The translations under genes and the position numbers were made by a program. Below are positions 1 through 7,517 of a DNA stretch of 17,982 bases, piece by piece. The DNA is taken from the NCBI GenBank assembly GCA_031370625.1, contig JANMQR010000013.1, positions 1 to 17,982 of the forward strand, given 5' to 3'. The stretch comes from UKL13-2 sp031370625 (lineage in GTDB: Bacteria > Pseudomonadota > Gammaproteobacteria > Burkholderiales > Usitatibacteraceae). Numbering within the stretch: the stretch's first letter is position 1; each line of letters opens with the position of its first letter. Below the pieces are notes generated by a model that saw only the letters and a program-made list of their open reading frames with translations, searched no databases and was not told the DNA's origin.

Positions 1-55
1 ATTCTTTAAGTCCGACAGGCTGCTAGCCGTAATTACAAAACAATTTGCCGCCCAT

Positions 56-69
56 TTGATAAGGATCAA
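56..69. promoter_or_regulatory. FNR/ANR-type box upstream of hemN
   Basis: The sequence TTGATAAGGATCAA is a perfect match to the FNR/ANR consensus TTGAT-N4-ATCAA. Its centre (62.5) lies about 80 bp before the hemN start. An activator at -41.5 would place transcription start near 104, and an AT-rich stretch at 93-99 (ATATGCA) could serve as the -10. Oxygen control of hemN by FNR-family regulators is well known, so oxygen-limited activation of hemN, and perhaps of the genes to ccoS, is the natural reading. The start point is inferred. Confidence 0.85.
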
Positions 70-141
70 AGGCCATCGCTGGTAAATCGCCAATATGCAA
101 ATATCGACGCACCTCAAACTAACGCGAAGCGATAAACAAAA

Positions 142-1581
142 ATGCATATCATCGGTAAACCTGCGCCTATTCAGGCTGAAAATTCGCCTCGATCACTCAT
201 TGAAATCAAGCCAGTGCTGATCGCAAAATACGACCGGCCCGGGCCACGTTATACCTCCTATCCAACCGCAGATCGATTCGCTGAAGGCTACGGCCCGGAG
301 CAACATTTACGCACGCTGCAAAATCGCGGCTTAACTTCCCCTGATCGCCCGCTCTCGCTATACGTTCACCTGCCGTTTTGCAACACGATTTGTTATTACT
401 GCGGCTGCAACAAAGTCGTCACCAAAGATCACAGCCGGAGTGCCACCTATCTCGGCTATGTGGAACGCGAAGTCGCACTTGTTTCCAAACATCTGACCGG
501 CTCGCGGCGGGTGGATCAATTGCATTTAGGCGGTGGCACACCGACTTTTTTGTCAACGCCCGAATTGCGCCAACTGATGGCGATGCTGACGCAGCATTTC
601 GAGATGCGCGCTGATGATGCGAGCCGGGAATTCTCGATTGAGATTGATCCGCGTACAGTAGACACCGAAAAAATTGAAACGCTTGCCACGCTTGGTTTTA
701 ACCGCATGAGCGTGGGCGTACAGGATTTCGATGATGCCGTGCAGCGCGCGGTGAATCGTATCCAAAGCGAAGCGGAAACCGCCGCCGCCATTGCGACTGC
801 GCGTGCGAATGGATTTACCTCAGTCAATATCGATCTCATCTACGGCTTGCCGAAGCAGAATGTGATTGGTTTCACGCGCACGCTTGATCGCGTGATGGCG
901 ATCAAACCTGACCGCATCGCGCTTTACAGCTACGCGCATTTACCGACACTCTTTAAGCCGCAGCGGCGTATCGCTGACGCCGATTTGCCCACGGCGGAGG
1001 AACGTTTGCAAATCCTCGCGCTCGCTATCGAAAAGCTGGGCGACGCGGGCTATGTTTACATCGGCATGGATCATTTCGCACTACCGAATGACGAATTGGC
1101 GGTGGCCGCAAAAGAATCGGCGCTGCATCGAAATTTTCAGGGCTATTCCACGCGGCCCGACTGCGATTTACTCGCGCTCGGCGTATCGGCAATCAGCAAT
1201 ATCGGCAGCACTTATACGCAAAACGTGAAAACGCTCGACGAATATTATGCAACCCTTGATCGTGGCGAGCTGCCGGTTTTTCGCGGTGTGGAACTGGATC
1301 ATGACGATCTGCTGCGCCGCGATGTTATTCAAACATTGATGTGCGATTTCGAACTTTCGCTGCCTGATTTTGAGGCAACGCACGCAGTGAGGTTTCAGGA
1401 TTATTTTGCGGATGAGTGGCCGCTCTTGCAACAATTTGAGCGCGAGGAATTGATCCACATTGAAGACGATCACATTCGCTTCACGCCCTGTGGTCGATTG
1501 CTGGTTCGCGTTGTCGCGATGATATTTGACCGTTACCTCAAAGTCGGCATGGTGCGCGAGCGTTATTCGAAAGTCATTTGA
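142..1581 (+). CDS. hemN: oxygen-independent coproporphyrinogen III oxidase HemN
   Basis: A 479-residue radical-SAM enzyme that oxidatively decarboxylates coproporphyrinogen III to protoporphyrinogen IX without oxygen, allowing heme synthesis in low-oxygen cells. The HemN N-terminal signature GPRYTSYPTADRF is present. The [4Fe-4S]/SAM cluster motif is C80-NTI-C84-YY-C87-G-C89, and the SAM-binding GGGTPTF follows at about 130-136. The C-terminal part has the HemN-type substrate/lid region ending near RYLKVGMVRERY. It is slightly longer than the E. coli protein because of about 15 extra N-terminal residues. The ATG at 142 has only a weak ribosome-binding site. It lies just downstream of an FNR box and is followed at a TTGA overlap or 8-bp gap by the TauE-like gene, so it probably leads an operon with ccoI and ccoS. 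HemN feeds heme to the cbb3 oxidase encoded next door. Confidence 0.96.
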   Translation: MHIIGKPAPIQAENSPRSLIEIKPVLIAKYDRPGPRYTSYPTADRFAEGYGPEQHLRTLQNRGLTSPDRPLSLYVHLPFCNTICYYCGCNKVVTKDHSRSATYLGYVEREVALVSKHLTGSRRVDQLHLGGGTPTFLSTPELRQLMAMLTQHFEMRADDASREFSIEIDPRTVDTEKIETLATLGFNRMSVGVQDFDDAVQRAVNRIQSEAETAAAIATARANGFTSVNIDLIYGLPKQNVIGFTRTLDRVMAIKPDRIALYSYAHLPTLFKPQRRIADADLPTAEERLQILALAIEKLGDAGYVYIGMDHFALPNDELAVAAKESALHRNFQGYSTRPDCDLLALGVSAISNIGSTYTQNVKTLDEYYATLDRGELPVFRGVELDHDDLLRRDVIQTLMCDFELSLPDFEATHAVRFQDYFADEWPLLQQFEREELIHIEDDHIRFTPCGRLLVRVVAMIFDRYLKVGMVRERYSKVI

Positions 1582-1589
1582 GTTTGCCG

Positions 1590-2444
1590 ATGGAGTCGTC
1601 GTTTATCTCCGCAGGATTGGTCACGGTAGTAAGCGCGGCGTTCATCACGGGTGTCGCCAGCAGCTTGCATTGCCTGGGCATGTGTGGCGGCGCGATATCA
1701 GCGATGATGTTGACGGCAAAGCCAAAATCTTCAAACGCAAAGATTGCGACGTTTCCGATTGCGTCGCTGGTCTCCACCCGACATGCCGCTGGATCGACCG
1801 CCGTTGCGATGACGAATTTGCCGTTGGTGCTCGCCTTTAACGGCGGTCGAATCTTGAGTTATGGTGTGGCCGGTGCAGCGGCAGGTGCGCTCGGAAGTGG
1901 AGCGGGCTTGTTGCTGATGAGTGATGCCATGCCGTTTCGGTTGGTTCTTTTTCTAACCGCAAATTTCATCATGCTGTTGACTGGTTTGTACATTGCCGGC
2001 TGGACCACCGGGTTAGCACCGTTGGAACGCGCGGGCCAGTATTTGTGGCGTCATCTATCGCCACTCACAAACAAATTTCTGCCCGTAGAAACCTTGCCGC
2101 AGGCGGCACTTCTGGGCGGGCTGTGGGGCTGGATTCCTTGCGGACTCGTTTACGCGATGCTGGTAGTGGCACTCGCGAGTGGTAGCGCTTTGCATGGCGC
2201 GGCGACCATGATTGCGTTCGGGCTTGGCACCTTACCGGCGATGACGGCGGCAGGGATGTTGAGCGCGCAGCTGAAAAAAACGTTGCGCGATAAACGTTTG
2301 CGGATCGCAGCCGGGCTGGTGGTGATCGGGATGGCGTTGCTGGGCTTGACTCGCGCACCAGCACTAGCGGGGCTGTCGGACTATGCAAGCTTCGCCGCGC
2401 TCTGCTCAAGCGCGGTTACAAACTTGGTGCGAGGTGTGCCATGA
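1590..2444 (+). CDS. TauE/SafE (UreH-like, DsbD_2) family membrane protein
   Basis: An integral membrane protein of about 284 residues with roughly six hydrophobic segments in two halves. The first half carries the motif HCLGMCGG near residue 28. The second has GWIPCGLVY and later FGLGTLPAM, the family hallmark of paired Cys-containing helices seen in the UreH-like/DsbD_2 transmembrane family. Members of this family commonly sit next to ccoI and ccoS in proteobacteria, and a role in metal or thiol handling during cbb3 assembly is inferred from that context rather than demonstrated here. The start may be the TTG at 1578, overlapping the hemN stop, or the ATG at 1590. I prefer the ATG, although neither has a strong Shine-Dalgarno. 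It ends in gtgccatga, which creates an ATGA overlap with a dead-end four-codon reading frame before ccoI. Confidence 0.85.
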   Translation: MESSFISAGLVTVVSAAFITGVASSLHCLGMCGGAISAMMLTAKPKSSNAKIATFPIASLVSTRHAAGSTAVAMTNLPLVLAFNGGRILSYGVAGAAAGALGSGAGLLLMSDAMPFRLVLFLTANFIMLLTGLYIAGWTTGLAPLERAGQYLWRHLSPLTNKFLPVETLPQAALLGGLWGWIPCGLVYAMLVVALASGSALHGAATMIAFGLGTLPAMTAAGMLSAQLKKTLRDKRLRIAAGLVVIGMALLGLTRAPALAGLSDYASFAALCSSAVTNLVRGVP

Positions 2445-2496
2445 GTATCCTATAGATCGACAACTAAATATGTTGAATGCCGATCCAGTTGCCACC

Positions 2497-2593
2497 CCCT
2501 CTCCCTCCAACCCTCGCTGCGCTCTCCCTCTTCCGCGAGGGGAGAGGGAGGCTGAGCCTCTCTCCCTCGACGGGAGAGAGGTTGGAGAGAGGG
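2497..2593. repeat. ~97-bp palindromic repeat (GGGAGAGGG-type, REP/MITE-like)
   Basis: Terminal inverted arms CCCTCTCCCTCCAACC (2497-2512) and GGTTGGAGAGAGGG (2580-2593) pair almost perfectly, apart from a 2-nt indel. Inside are two further hairpins: CTCTCCCTC paired with GAGGGAGAG-like bases around 2523-2551, and TCTCTCC paired with GGAGAGA around 2560-2579. GGGAGAGGG palindromes of this kind are recalled as dispersed intergenic repeats in many proteobacterial genomes, normally outside genes. This one lies between the tauE-like gene and the conserved part of ccoI. It is open in the ccoI frame, so it is translated if an upstream ccoI start is used. No second copy was seen in this window. Confidence 0.8.
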
Positions 2594-5103
2594 TGTTCGT
2601 TAAATATTCACCATATTTAATCGCCGGATCAATAGAACTGCCGCTGTTGCCATCCGATAGTGCCTTCAACGCGCGCTTTGATGCTGCCGTAGCGTGCTTT
2701 CACTGTGGGCTGCCGGTGTTAAGGGATACAAAATTTGGCGTGTCGTTTGATGGCAGCTTTCGTGCGATGTGTTGTGTCGGTTGTGAGGCGGTTGCAAACA
2801 CCATTATTGATGCGGGCCTTGGCGATTACTATCGCGGGCGAAGTGCGATGCCTGACATAGACGCAATCCCAAATAATGGCGGAATAAGCAGACGTTTGAC
2901 CGAATTTGATCTACCCGAAATTCAATCAAGTTATGTTTCCACCGCCGGTGCAGGCGAGGCAAAATCGGCGGCGTTCTACATTAATGGCGTGACCTGCAAT
3001 GCCTGCCTGTGGCTGGCTGAATCAGCCCTGAAGCGCGTGCCCGGCATCACATCGGTCACGCTAAATTATGTTACGCATCGTGCTGAAGTGAAGTGGAGCG
3101 ACACGGAAACAACGCTCGCCTCAATTGTTGAAGCCGTCACGCGCGTCGGCCTGCGGGCGATGCCGGTTTCCGCTGCTGAGCGTCAGATTTCACGTGCGCG
3201 AGAGCGGCGCACTTTGTTCATTCAGTTGGGCGTTGCGTTACTCGCGATGATGCAAGTGATGATGTTTACCGTGCCGCTGTATTTCACAGCGGCTGACGAT
3301 ATTTCACACGAAGCACAACGGTTGATGCAATGGGCGAGCCTTGTGCTCACGTTGCCGGTGATACTGTACTCCGCAAAACCATTCTGGCAGGGCGCGTTGC
3401 GTGATTTGCGCACGCGACATCTCAGCATGGATGCCCCGGTCGCTCTGGCAATCGCGAGCACATTTGCGAGTAGCCTGTGGTCGATTTTCACCGCGCATGG
3501 CGCACTCTATTTCGATTCGATTTCGATGTTTGTTTTTTTATTGCTCGCCTCGCGCTATTTGGAATCGAGCATTCGTGATCGTGCTCTTAGCCGTATTGAG
3601 CGGCTTACTAATGCGGTGCCTGCTGTTGCGACTAAGCTTATTGGCTATCCCAATACTAACGAATCAAGCAAAATTATCAGTGCAGCGTTAGAGGCGGGCG
3701 ACGTTATTCTTGTGGGTACCGGCCAAATAATTGCCGCTGATTCAATATTGCTGGAAGGCGCTGGCGAGGTGGATGAAGCGATTGTTACCGGCGAATCACG
3801 GCCGGTGACAGCTGGTATCGGCTCGACACTGATCGGTGGCACGCTAAATCTAGGCGCACCGCTGATTGCACGCGTCGTGCGCGTTGGCACAGCAAGCACG
3901 CTGGCTTCCATTGCACGACTCGCTGAGCGCTCGCTGGGAGAGCGCCCGCAGTTAGCGGCGCTCACAGATCGTGTCGCGACAATTGTTGCTCCTTCGCTGA
4001 TCGTGCTGGCGTGCGTTGCGGCAGTGGTGTGGTTTTTTATCGATAGCACGCAGAGTTTTAATGTTGCCGTCGCCGTGCTTGCCGTGACGTGTCCGTGCGC
4101 ACTTGCGCTGGCCGCACCACTCGCGTTTACGAGTGCTACGCTGACGATCTCGAAGCACGGTCTGCTGATCGCGCGCGGTCATGTGCTGGAAGTGTTGCCG
4201 ACAATCACCGATGTGGTGTTTGATAAAACCGGAACACTCACCAACGGCCAGCTCGTGATTACCGACATTGTCACGGCGTATGGCACGACGCGTGACGAAA
4301 TTGTGGCTATTGCGCAAATGCTTGAGATCGGTGCCGCGCACCCCATCGCCCGCGCCGTTCAAACACTGACGCTCGAGTATCCAAACAACCCAACGATGAT
4401 TGCCAAGCAGCTGCGCCTGATTCCTGGCGGCGGTGTTGAGGGCGTAATCGGCGAGAAAACTTATCGGCTCGGCAACCGTGCGTTTGCATGTGCGGACCAA
4501 AGTGACGACGACGCATTTGTACTAAGCCGCGATGGCAAGTGGCTCGCGAAGTTTGAGACTGAGGATGCGCTTAAGGCTGACGCTGTAAAAACCATTTCAG
4601 CTTTGCAGCAAGCAGGGCTTACGGTACACCTGCTTTCAGGAGATCGCGCCCTGCGGGTCAAAAACGTAGCGAAGGAATTGGGCATTAGCGATGAACATAC
4701 ATTTGCCGCACAAACACCGTCGCAAAAACTTGCTTATGTTGAGCGGCTTCGTAAAGCGGGATGTAAGGTCGCGATGATTGGCGATGGCGTCAACGATGCA
4801 CCCGTGCTCGGTGCTGCAGATGTGTCAATCGCGATGGGTGCTGGCGCTGATTTGCCGCGTTTGACTGCTGATGCGGTGCTGTTGTCGCCAAGTCTTTCGA
4901 CAATTGTTACCGCGTTACAACTCGCGCGCCGCACGAGACGCATCATTCAGCAAAATTTTGGCTGGGTAATTTTGTACAACCTGATCGCGATTCCGCTGGC
5001 GCTCGCCAATGTGATCAACCCAGCGTGGGCAGCTATTGGCATGGGTGTCAGTGGGCTGATCGTGGTACTGAATTCGATGCGCTTGTTGCGCAGCGCGGGG
5101 TAA
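2593..5103 (+). CDS. ccoI: cbb3 oxidase copper P-type ATPase CcoI (FixI)
   Basis: A P1B-type ATPase that exports Cu(I) across the inner membrane for loading the CuB centre of cbb3 oxidase. With the GTG at 2593 it has 836 residues, the usual size for CcoI. An N-terminal cysteine module is C35-FH-C38 and CC60-61-VG-C64. A heavy-metal-associated domain follows with GVT-C135-NA-C138. The membrane Cu site is C500-P-C502, the phosphorylated Asp is in D544KTGT, the nucleotide-domain HP is at 583-584, and GDGVNDAP begins at 730. The C-terminal helices carry YN and MxxS. The start is uncertain: ATG at 2470 is in frame but lacks a Shine-Dalgarno and would translate the palindromic repeat, whereas GTG 2593 has GGAGAG 5 nt upstream. 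The frame is open back to 2383. The ccoS start lies 2 bp past its stop. Confidence 0.93.
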   Translation: MFVKYSPYLIAGSIELPLLPSDSAFNARFDAAVACFHCGLPVLRDTKFGVSFDGSFRAMCCVGCEAVANTIIDAGLGDYYRGRSAMPDIDAIPNNGGISRRLTEFDLPEIQSSYVSTAGAGEAKSAAFYINGVTCNACLWLAESALKRVPGITSVTLNYVTHRAEVKWSDTETTLASIVEAVTRVGLRAMPVSAAERQISRARERRTLFIQLGVALLAMMQVMMFTVPLYFTAADDISHEAQRLMQWASLVLTLPVILYSAKPFWQGALRDLRTRHLSMDAPVALAIASTFASSLWSIFTAHGALYFDSISMFVFLLLASRYLESSIRDRALSRIERLTNAVPAVATKLIGYPNTNESSKIISAALEAGDVILVGTGQIIAADSILLEGAGEVDEAIVTGESRPVTAGIGSTLIGGTLNLGAPLIARVVRVGTASTLASIARLAERSLGERPQLAALTDRVATIVAPSLIVLACVAAVVWFFIDSTQSFNVAVAVLAVTCPCALALAAPLAFTSATLTISKHGLLIARGHVLEVLPTITDVVFDKTGTLTNGQLVITDIVTAYGTTRDEIVAIAQMLEIGAAHPIARAVQTLTLEYPNNPTMIAKQLRLIPGGGVEGVIGEKTYRLGNRAFACADQSDDDAFVLSRDGKWLAKFETEDALKADAVKTISALQQAGLTVHLLSGDRALRVKNVAKELGISDEHTFAAQTPSQKLAYVERLRKAGCKVAMIGDGVNDAPVLGAADVSIAMGAGADLPRLTADAVLLSPSLSTIVTALQLARRTRRIIQQNFGWVILYNLIAIPLALANVINPAWAAIGMGVSGLIVVLNSMRLLRSAG

Positions 5104-5105
5104 CG

Positions 5106-5279
5106 ATGGAATCGCTTTGGTTGTTGATTCCTTTGAGCGTGGTGCTGGCTTTCATCATCGGCGCGCTGTTCTGGTGGGCGGCCGGCACGGGCCAGTTTGA
5201 TGACCTTGAAGGCCCCGCCGAGCGCTTGTTGCAGGACGATGATCGCGCGCCGGTTCCGACTCATAACAAAACCGTTTGA
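5106..5279 (+). CDS. ccoS: cbb3 oxidase maturation protein CcoS
   Basis: A 57-residue single-pass membrane protein beginning MESLWLLIPLSVVLAFIIGA, with one transmembrane helix at about residues 5-24. The helix is followed by the family hallmark FWWA and then QFDDLEGPAERLL, typical of CcoS/FixS. CcoS is needed for insertion of redox cofactors (heme b, Cu) into CcoN in studied species. The ATG is 2 bp after the ccoI stop, indicating translational coupling. An upstream in-frame extension to 5025 exists but would overlap ccoI and add residues unlike CcoS, so the ATG at 5106 is preferred. Confidence 0.93.
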   Translation: MESLWLLIPLSVVLAFIIGALFWWAAGTGQFDDLEGPAERLLQDDDRAPVPTHNKTV

Positions 5280-5292
5280 ATCTACGTTGAGT

Positions 5293-5306
5293 TTGATCGA
5301 GATCAA
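5293..5306. promoter_or_regulatory. FNR/ANR-type box of the ccoNOQP promoter
   Basis: TTGATCGAGATCAA is a perfect TTGAT-N4-ATCAA FNR/ANR site in the 110-bp gap between ccoS and ccoN, centred at 5299.5. A plausible -10 (TATCAC, 5331-5336) lies at the distance expected for a class II activator site at about -41.5, giving a transcription start near 5341-5343. Low-oxygen activation of ccoNOQP by FNR/ANR is established in several proteobacteria. The exact start point is inferred. Confidence 0.9.
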
Positions 5307-5341
5307 ATCGCAATTTTTTGAAGCTGCGAGTATCACTTTGG

Positions 5342-5369
5342 GCGATTCAATAAATAGTCGCGATTCAAT
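5342..5369. repeat. 10-bp direct repeat in the ccoN leader
   Basis: GCGATTCAAT occurs at 5342-5351 and again at 5360-5369, an 18-bp period. It falls immediately at or after the predicted transcription start and about 20 bp before the ccoN start codon. Its function is unknown and it may be incidental. Confidence 0.5.
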
Positions 5370-5389
5370 CCAACAAAAAAGGATCAGTC

Positions 5390-6874
5390 ATGCAGGCTGC
5401 AATCAGTCAAACCTATAACTACAAAGTGGTGCGCCAATTCGCCATCATGACCATTGTCTGGGGGGTGGTGGGCATGCTGGTTGGCGTGATTATCGCCGCC
5501 GAATTGATCTGGCCGGATATGACGCTGGGCATTTCGTGGCTGTCGTTTGGCAGGCTTCGCCCCCTTCACACCAACGCGGTGATTTTTGCGTTTGGTGGGT
5601 GCGCGCTGATGGGCACTTCGTACTATGTGGTGCAGCGCACTTGCCAGGTCAGATTGATCTCTGACAAGCTCGCCGCGTTCCACTTTTGGGGCTGGCAATT
5701 AGTGATTGTGCTGGCCGCCATTTCGTTACCACTCGGCTATACGCAAGGCAAGGAATACGCGGAGCTGGAGTGGCCGATTGATTTACTGATCACGGTGGTG
5801 TGGGTAGTCTATGCGATTGTGTTTTTCGGCACGATTGTAAAGCGCAAAGCTGCACATATTTATGTGGCGAATTGGTTTTATGGTGCGTTCATTGTCACGG
5901 TAGCGTTGCTGCATATTGTGAATAGCGCAGCAATGCCCGCAAGTTTCTGGAAGTCGTATTCAGCCTATGCGGGTGTCCAGGACGCGATGATTCAGTGGTG
6001 GTACGGGCACAACGCGGTCGGCTTCTTTTTGACGGCTGGTTTCCTCGGCATGATGTATTACTTTGTGCCGAAACAAGCCGAGCGTCCGGTGTATTCGTAT
6101 CGGTTATCCGTGGTGCATTTTTGGGCGCTGATTTTCACCTACATGTGGGCTGGCCCTCACCATTTGAACTACACAGCGTTGCCGGATTGGGCACAATCGC
6201 TTGGCATGGTGTTCTCACTGATCCTGTTGGCACCCAGCTGGGGCGGGATGATTAACGGCATGATGACGCTCTCCGGCGCTTGGCATAAATTGCGCGACGA
6301 TCCAATTTTAAAATTCCTGATCGTCTCACTTTCGTTCTACGGCATGTCCACATTCGAAGGGCCAATGCTGGCAATCAAGACTGTTAACGGACTCGCGCAC
6401 TACACCGATTGGATTGTCGGTCACGTGCATTCGGGCGCGCTGGGCTGGGTCGCGTTCATCACGTTTGGCTCCATCTATTACCTGGTCCCACGTTTGTACG
6501 GTCTTAAAGAAATGTACAGCGTGCGACTCATCTCCACGCACTTTTGGATCGCGACAATTGGCGTGGTGCTTTATATCGCAGCACTGTGGATTTCAGGTGT
6601 GATGCAGGGTCTGATGTGGCGCGCGGTGAATGCTGATGGCACGTTAACGTACAGTTTTGTTGAGAGCGTGAAAGCGAGCTACCCGTACTGGACCATTCGG
6701 CTGATCGGCGGATTGCTGTTCTTCATTGGCATGCTGATCATGGCGTACAACGTATTCCGTACCGTGAAGATGGGCCGTCCCTACGATGCGCCAATCCCTG
6801 CCGCGCTGCCGTTGCATCCTGATTTAAAGCCAGGCGCGGCACCGATTGGCTTGCAACCTGCTCTAGGAGATTAA
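5390..6874 (+). CDS. ccoN: cbb3-type cytochrome c oxidase subunit I CcoN
   Basis: The catalytic subunit of the high-affinity, proton-pumping cbb3 oxidase: 494 residues with about 12 transmembrane helices. It holds low-spin heme b, high-spin heme b3 and CuB. Ligands can be read directly: H60 and H347 (heme b), H345 in WIVGHVHSGA (heme b3), and H207 (WWYGH), H257 and H258 (AGPHH) for CuB. Tyr251 in TYMW is the helix-VII tyrosine that cross-links to a CuB histidine in this family, and Glu323 (TFEGP) is also conserved. These numbers coincide with those I recall for the P. stutzeri enzyme. The start ATG has AAGGA about 8 nt upstream and an FNR-controlled leader. ccoN heads the structural operon, and ccoO follows after 17 bp. 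Confidence 0.98.
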   Translation: MQAAISQTYNYKVVRQFAIMTIVWGVVGMLVGVIIAAELIWPDMTLGISWLSFGRLRPLHTNAVIFAFGGCALMGTSYYVVQRTCQVRLISDKLAAFHFWGWQLVIVLAAISLPLGYTQGKEYAELEWPIDLLITVVWVVYAIVFFGTIVKRKAAHIYVANWFYGAFIVTVALLHIVNSAAMPASFWKSYSAYAGVQDAMIQWWYGHNAVGFFLTAGFLGMMYYFVPKQAERPVYSYRLSVVHFWALIFTYMWAGPHHLNYTALPDWAQSLGMVFSLILLAPSWGGMINGMMTLSGAWHKLRDDPILKFLIVSLSFYGMSTFEGPMLAIKTVNGLAHYTDWIVGHVHSGALGWVAFITFGSIYYLVPRLYGLKEMYSVRLISTHFWIATIGVVLYIAALWISGVMQGLMWRAVNADGTLTYSFVESVKASYPYWTIRLIGGLLFFIGMLIMAYNVFRTVKMGRPYDAPIPAALPLHPDLKPGAAPIGLQPALGD

Positions 6875-6893
6875 GCAATGGAGATTAGGCGAT
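6866..6893. repeat. 14-bp tandem duplication carrying a ribosome-binding site and start codon
   Basis: GGAGATTAAGCAAT (6866-6879) is followed directly by GGAGATTAGGCGAT (6880-6893), with 12 of 14 bases identical. Each copy holds GGAG 8 nt before an ATG. The first copy contains the ccoN stop codon, and its ATG at 6878 opens a five-codon frame (MEIRR) whose TGA overlaps the true ccoO ATG at 6892. Confidence 0.8.
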
Positions 6894-7506
6894 GAAATTT
6901 AGCCACGAAACGATTGAAAAAAACATTGGCTGGATGGTGGTGCTGATTGTGCTGGTGGTCAGCATCGGCGGGCTGGTTGAAATAGTGCCGCTGTTTTTTC
7001 AGCGCTCTACGACTGAGCCTGTCACGGGCTTGAAGCCCTACACTGCGTTGCAATTGGCGGGACGCGACATCTACACCCGCGAGGGTTGCTATAACTGTCA
7101 TTCGCAAATGATTCGCCCCCTGCGCGCCGAGACGGAACGCTACGGCCATTATTCGGTGGCGGGTGAGTTTGTTTACGATCACCCGTTTCAGTGGGGCAGC
7201 AAACGCACCGGGCCGGATCTTCATCGTGTCGGCGGCAAATATAGCGACGAATGGCATCGCTTGCATTTACGTCAGCCGCGTGATCTGGTACCGGAATCGA
7301 ACATGCCCGCGTACTCGTGGCTACAGACGCAGAAACTGGATGTGACCGAGTCCGCACCGCGTATGAGCGCATTGCGTGCGGTGGGCGTGCCCTACACAGA
7401 TGCGGAAATTTCGGCGGCAGGCAAAGAGGTGGAAGGCAAGACTGATGAAGACGCACTCATTGCTTACCTTCAAGTGCTCGGTACCGCACTGAAATCAACT
7501 CGATAG
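6892..7506 (+). CDS. ccoO: cbb3-type cytochrome c oxidase subunit II CcoO (monoheme cytochrome c)
   Basis: A membrane-anchored c-type cytochrome of 204 residues that passes electrons from CcoP to CcoN. An N-terminal helix spans about residues 12-32. The heme-binding motif is C66-YN-C69-H70 in REGCYNCHSQMIRPL. A Met in ESNMPAYSWL, near residue 140, is the likely distal ligand. Length and motif order are typical for CcoO. The ATG at 6892 has GGAG 8 nt upstream, in the second copy of a 14-bp tandem duplication. ccoQ follows after 11 bp, so the gene is mid-operon. Confidence 0.97.
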   Translation: MKFSHETIEKNIGWMVVLIVLVVSIGGLVEIVPLFFQRSTTEPVTGLKPYTALQLAGRDIYTREGCYNCHSQMIRPLRAETERYGHYSVAGEFVYDHPFQWGSKRTGPDLHRVGGKYSDEWHRLHLRQPRDLVPESNMPAYSWLQTQKLDVTESAPRMSALRAVGVPYTDAEISAAGKEVEGKTDEDALIAYLQVLGTALKSTR

Positions 7507-7517
7507 GAGAGAAAAAA

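Noticed and set aside
1..55. End of an upstream gene or promoter
   Set aside because: The stretch is too short to identify; no coding signature or clear terminator could be supported.
2383..2592. Extension of ccoI upstream to 2383 or 2470
   Set aside because: The 2383 start lies inside the tauE-like gene; 2470 lacks a ribosome-binding site and the extra residues come largely from the palindromic repeat. Kept only as an alternative.
3952..4500. 182-codon minus-strand open frame inside ccoI
   Set aside because: It lies fully within a gene with unmistakable P-type ATPase motifs on the other strand; composition is His/Arg/Gln-rich as expected for an antisense shadow.
5025..5105. N-terminal extension of ccoS
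   Set aside because: The residues before MESLWLL overlap the ccoI C-terminus and do not resemble CcoS.
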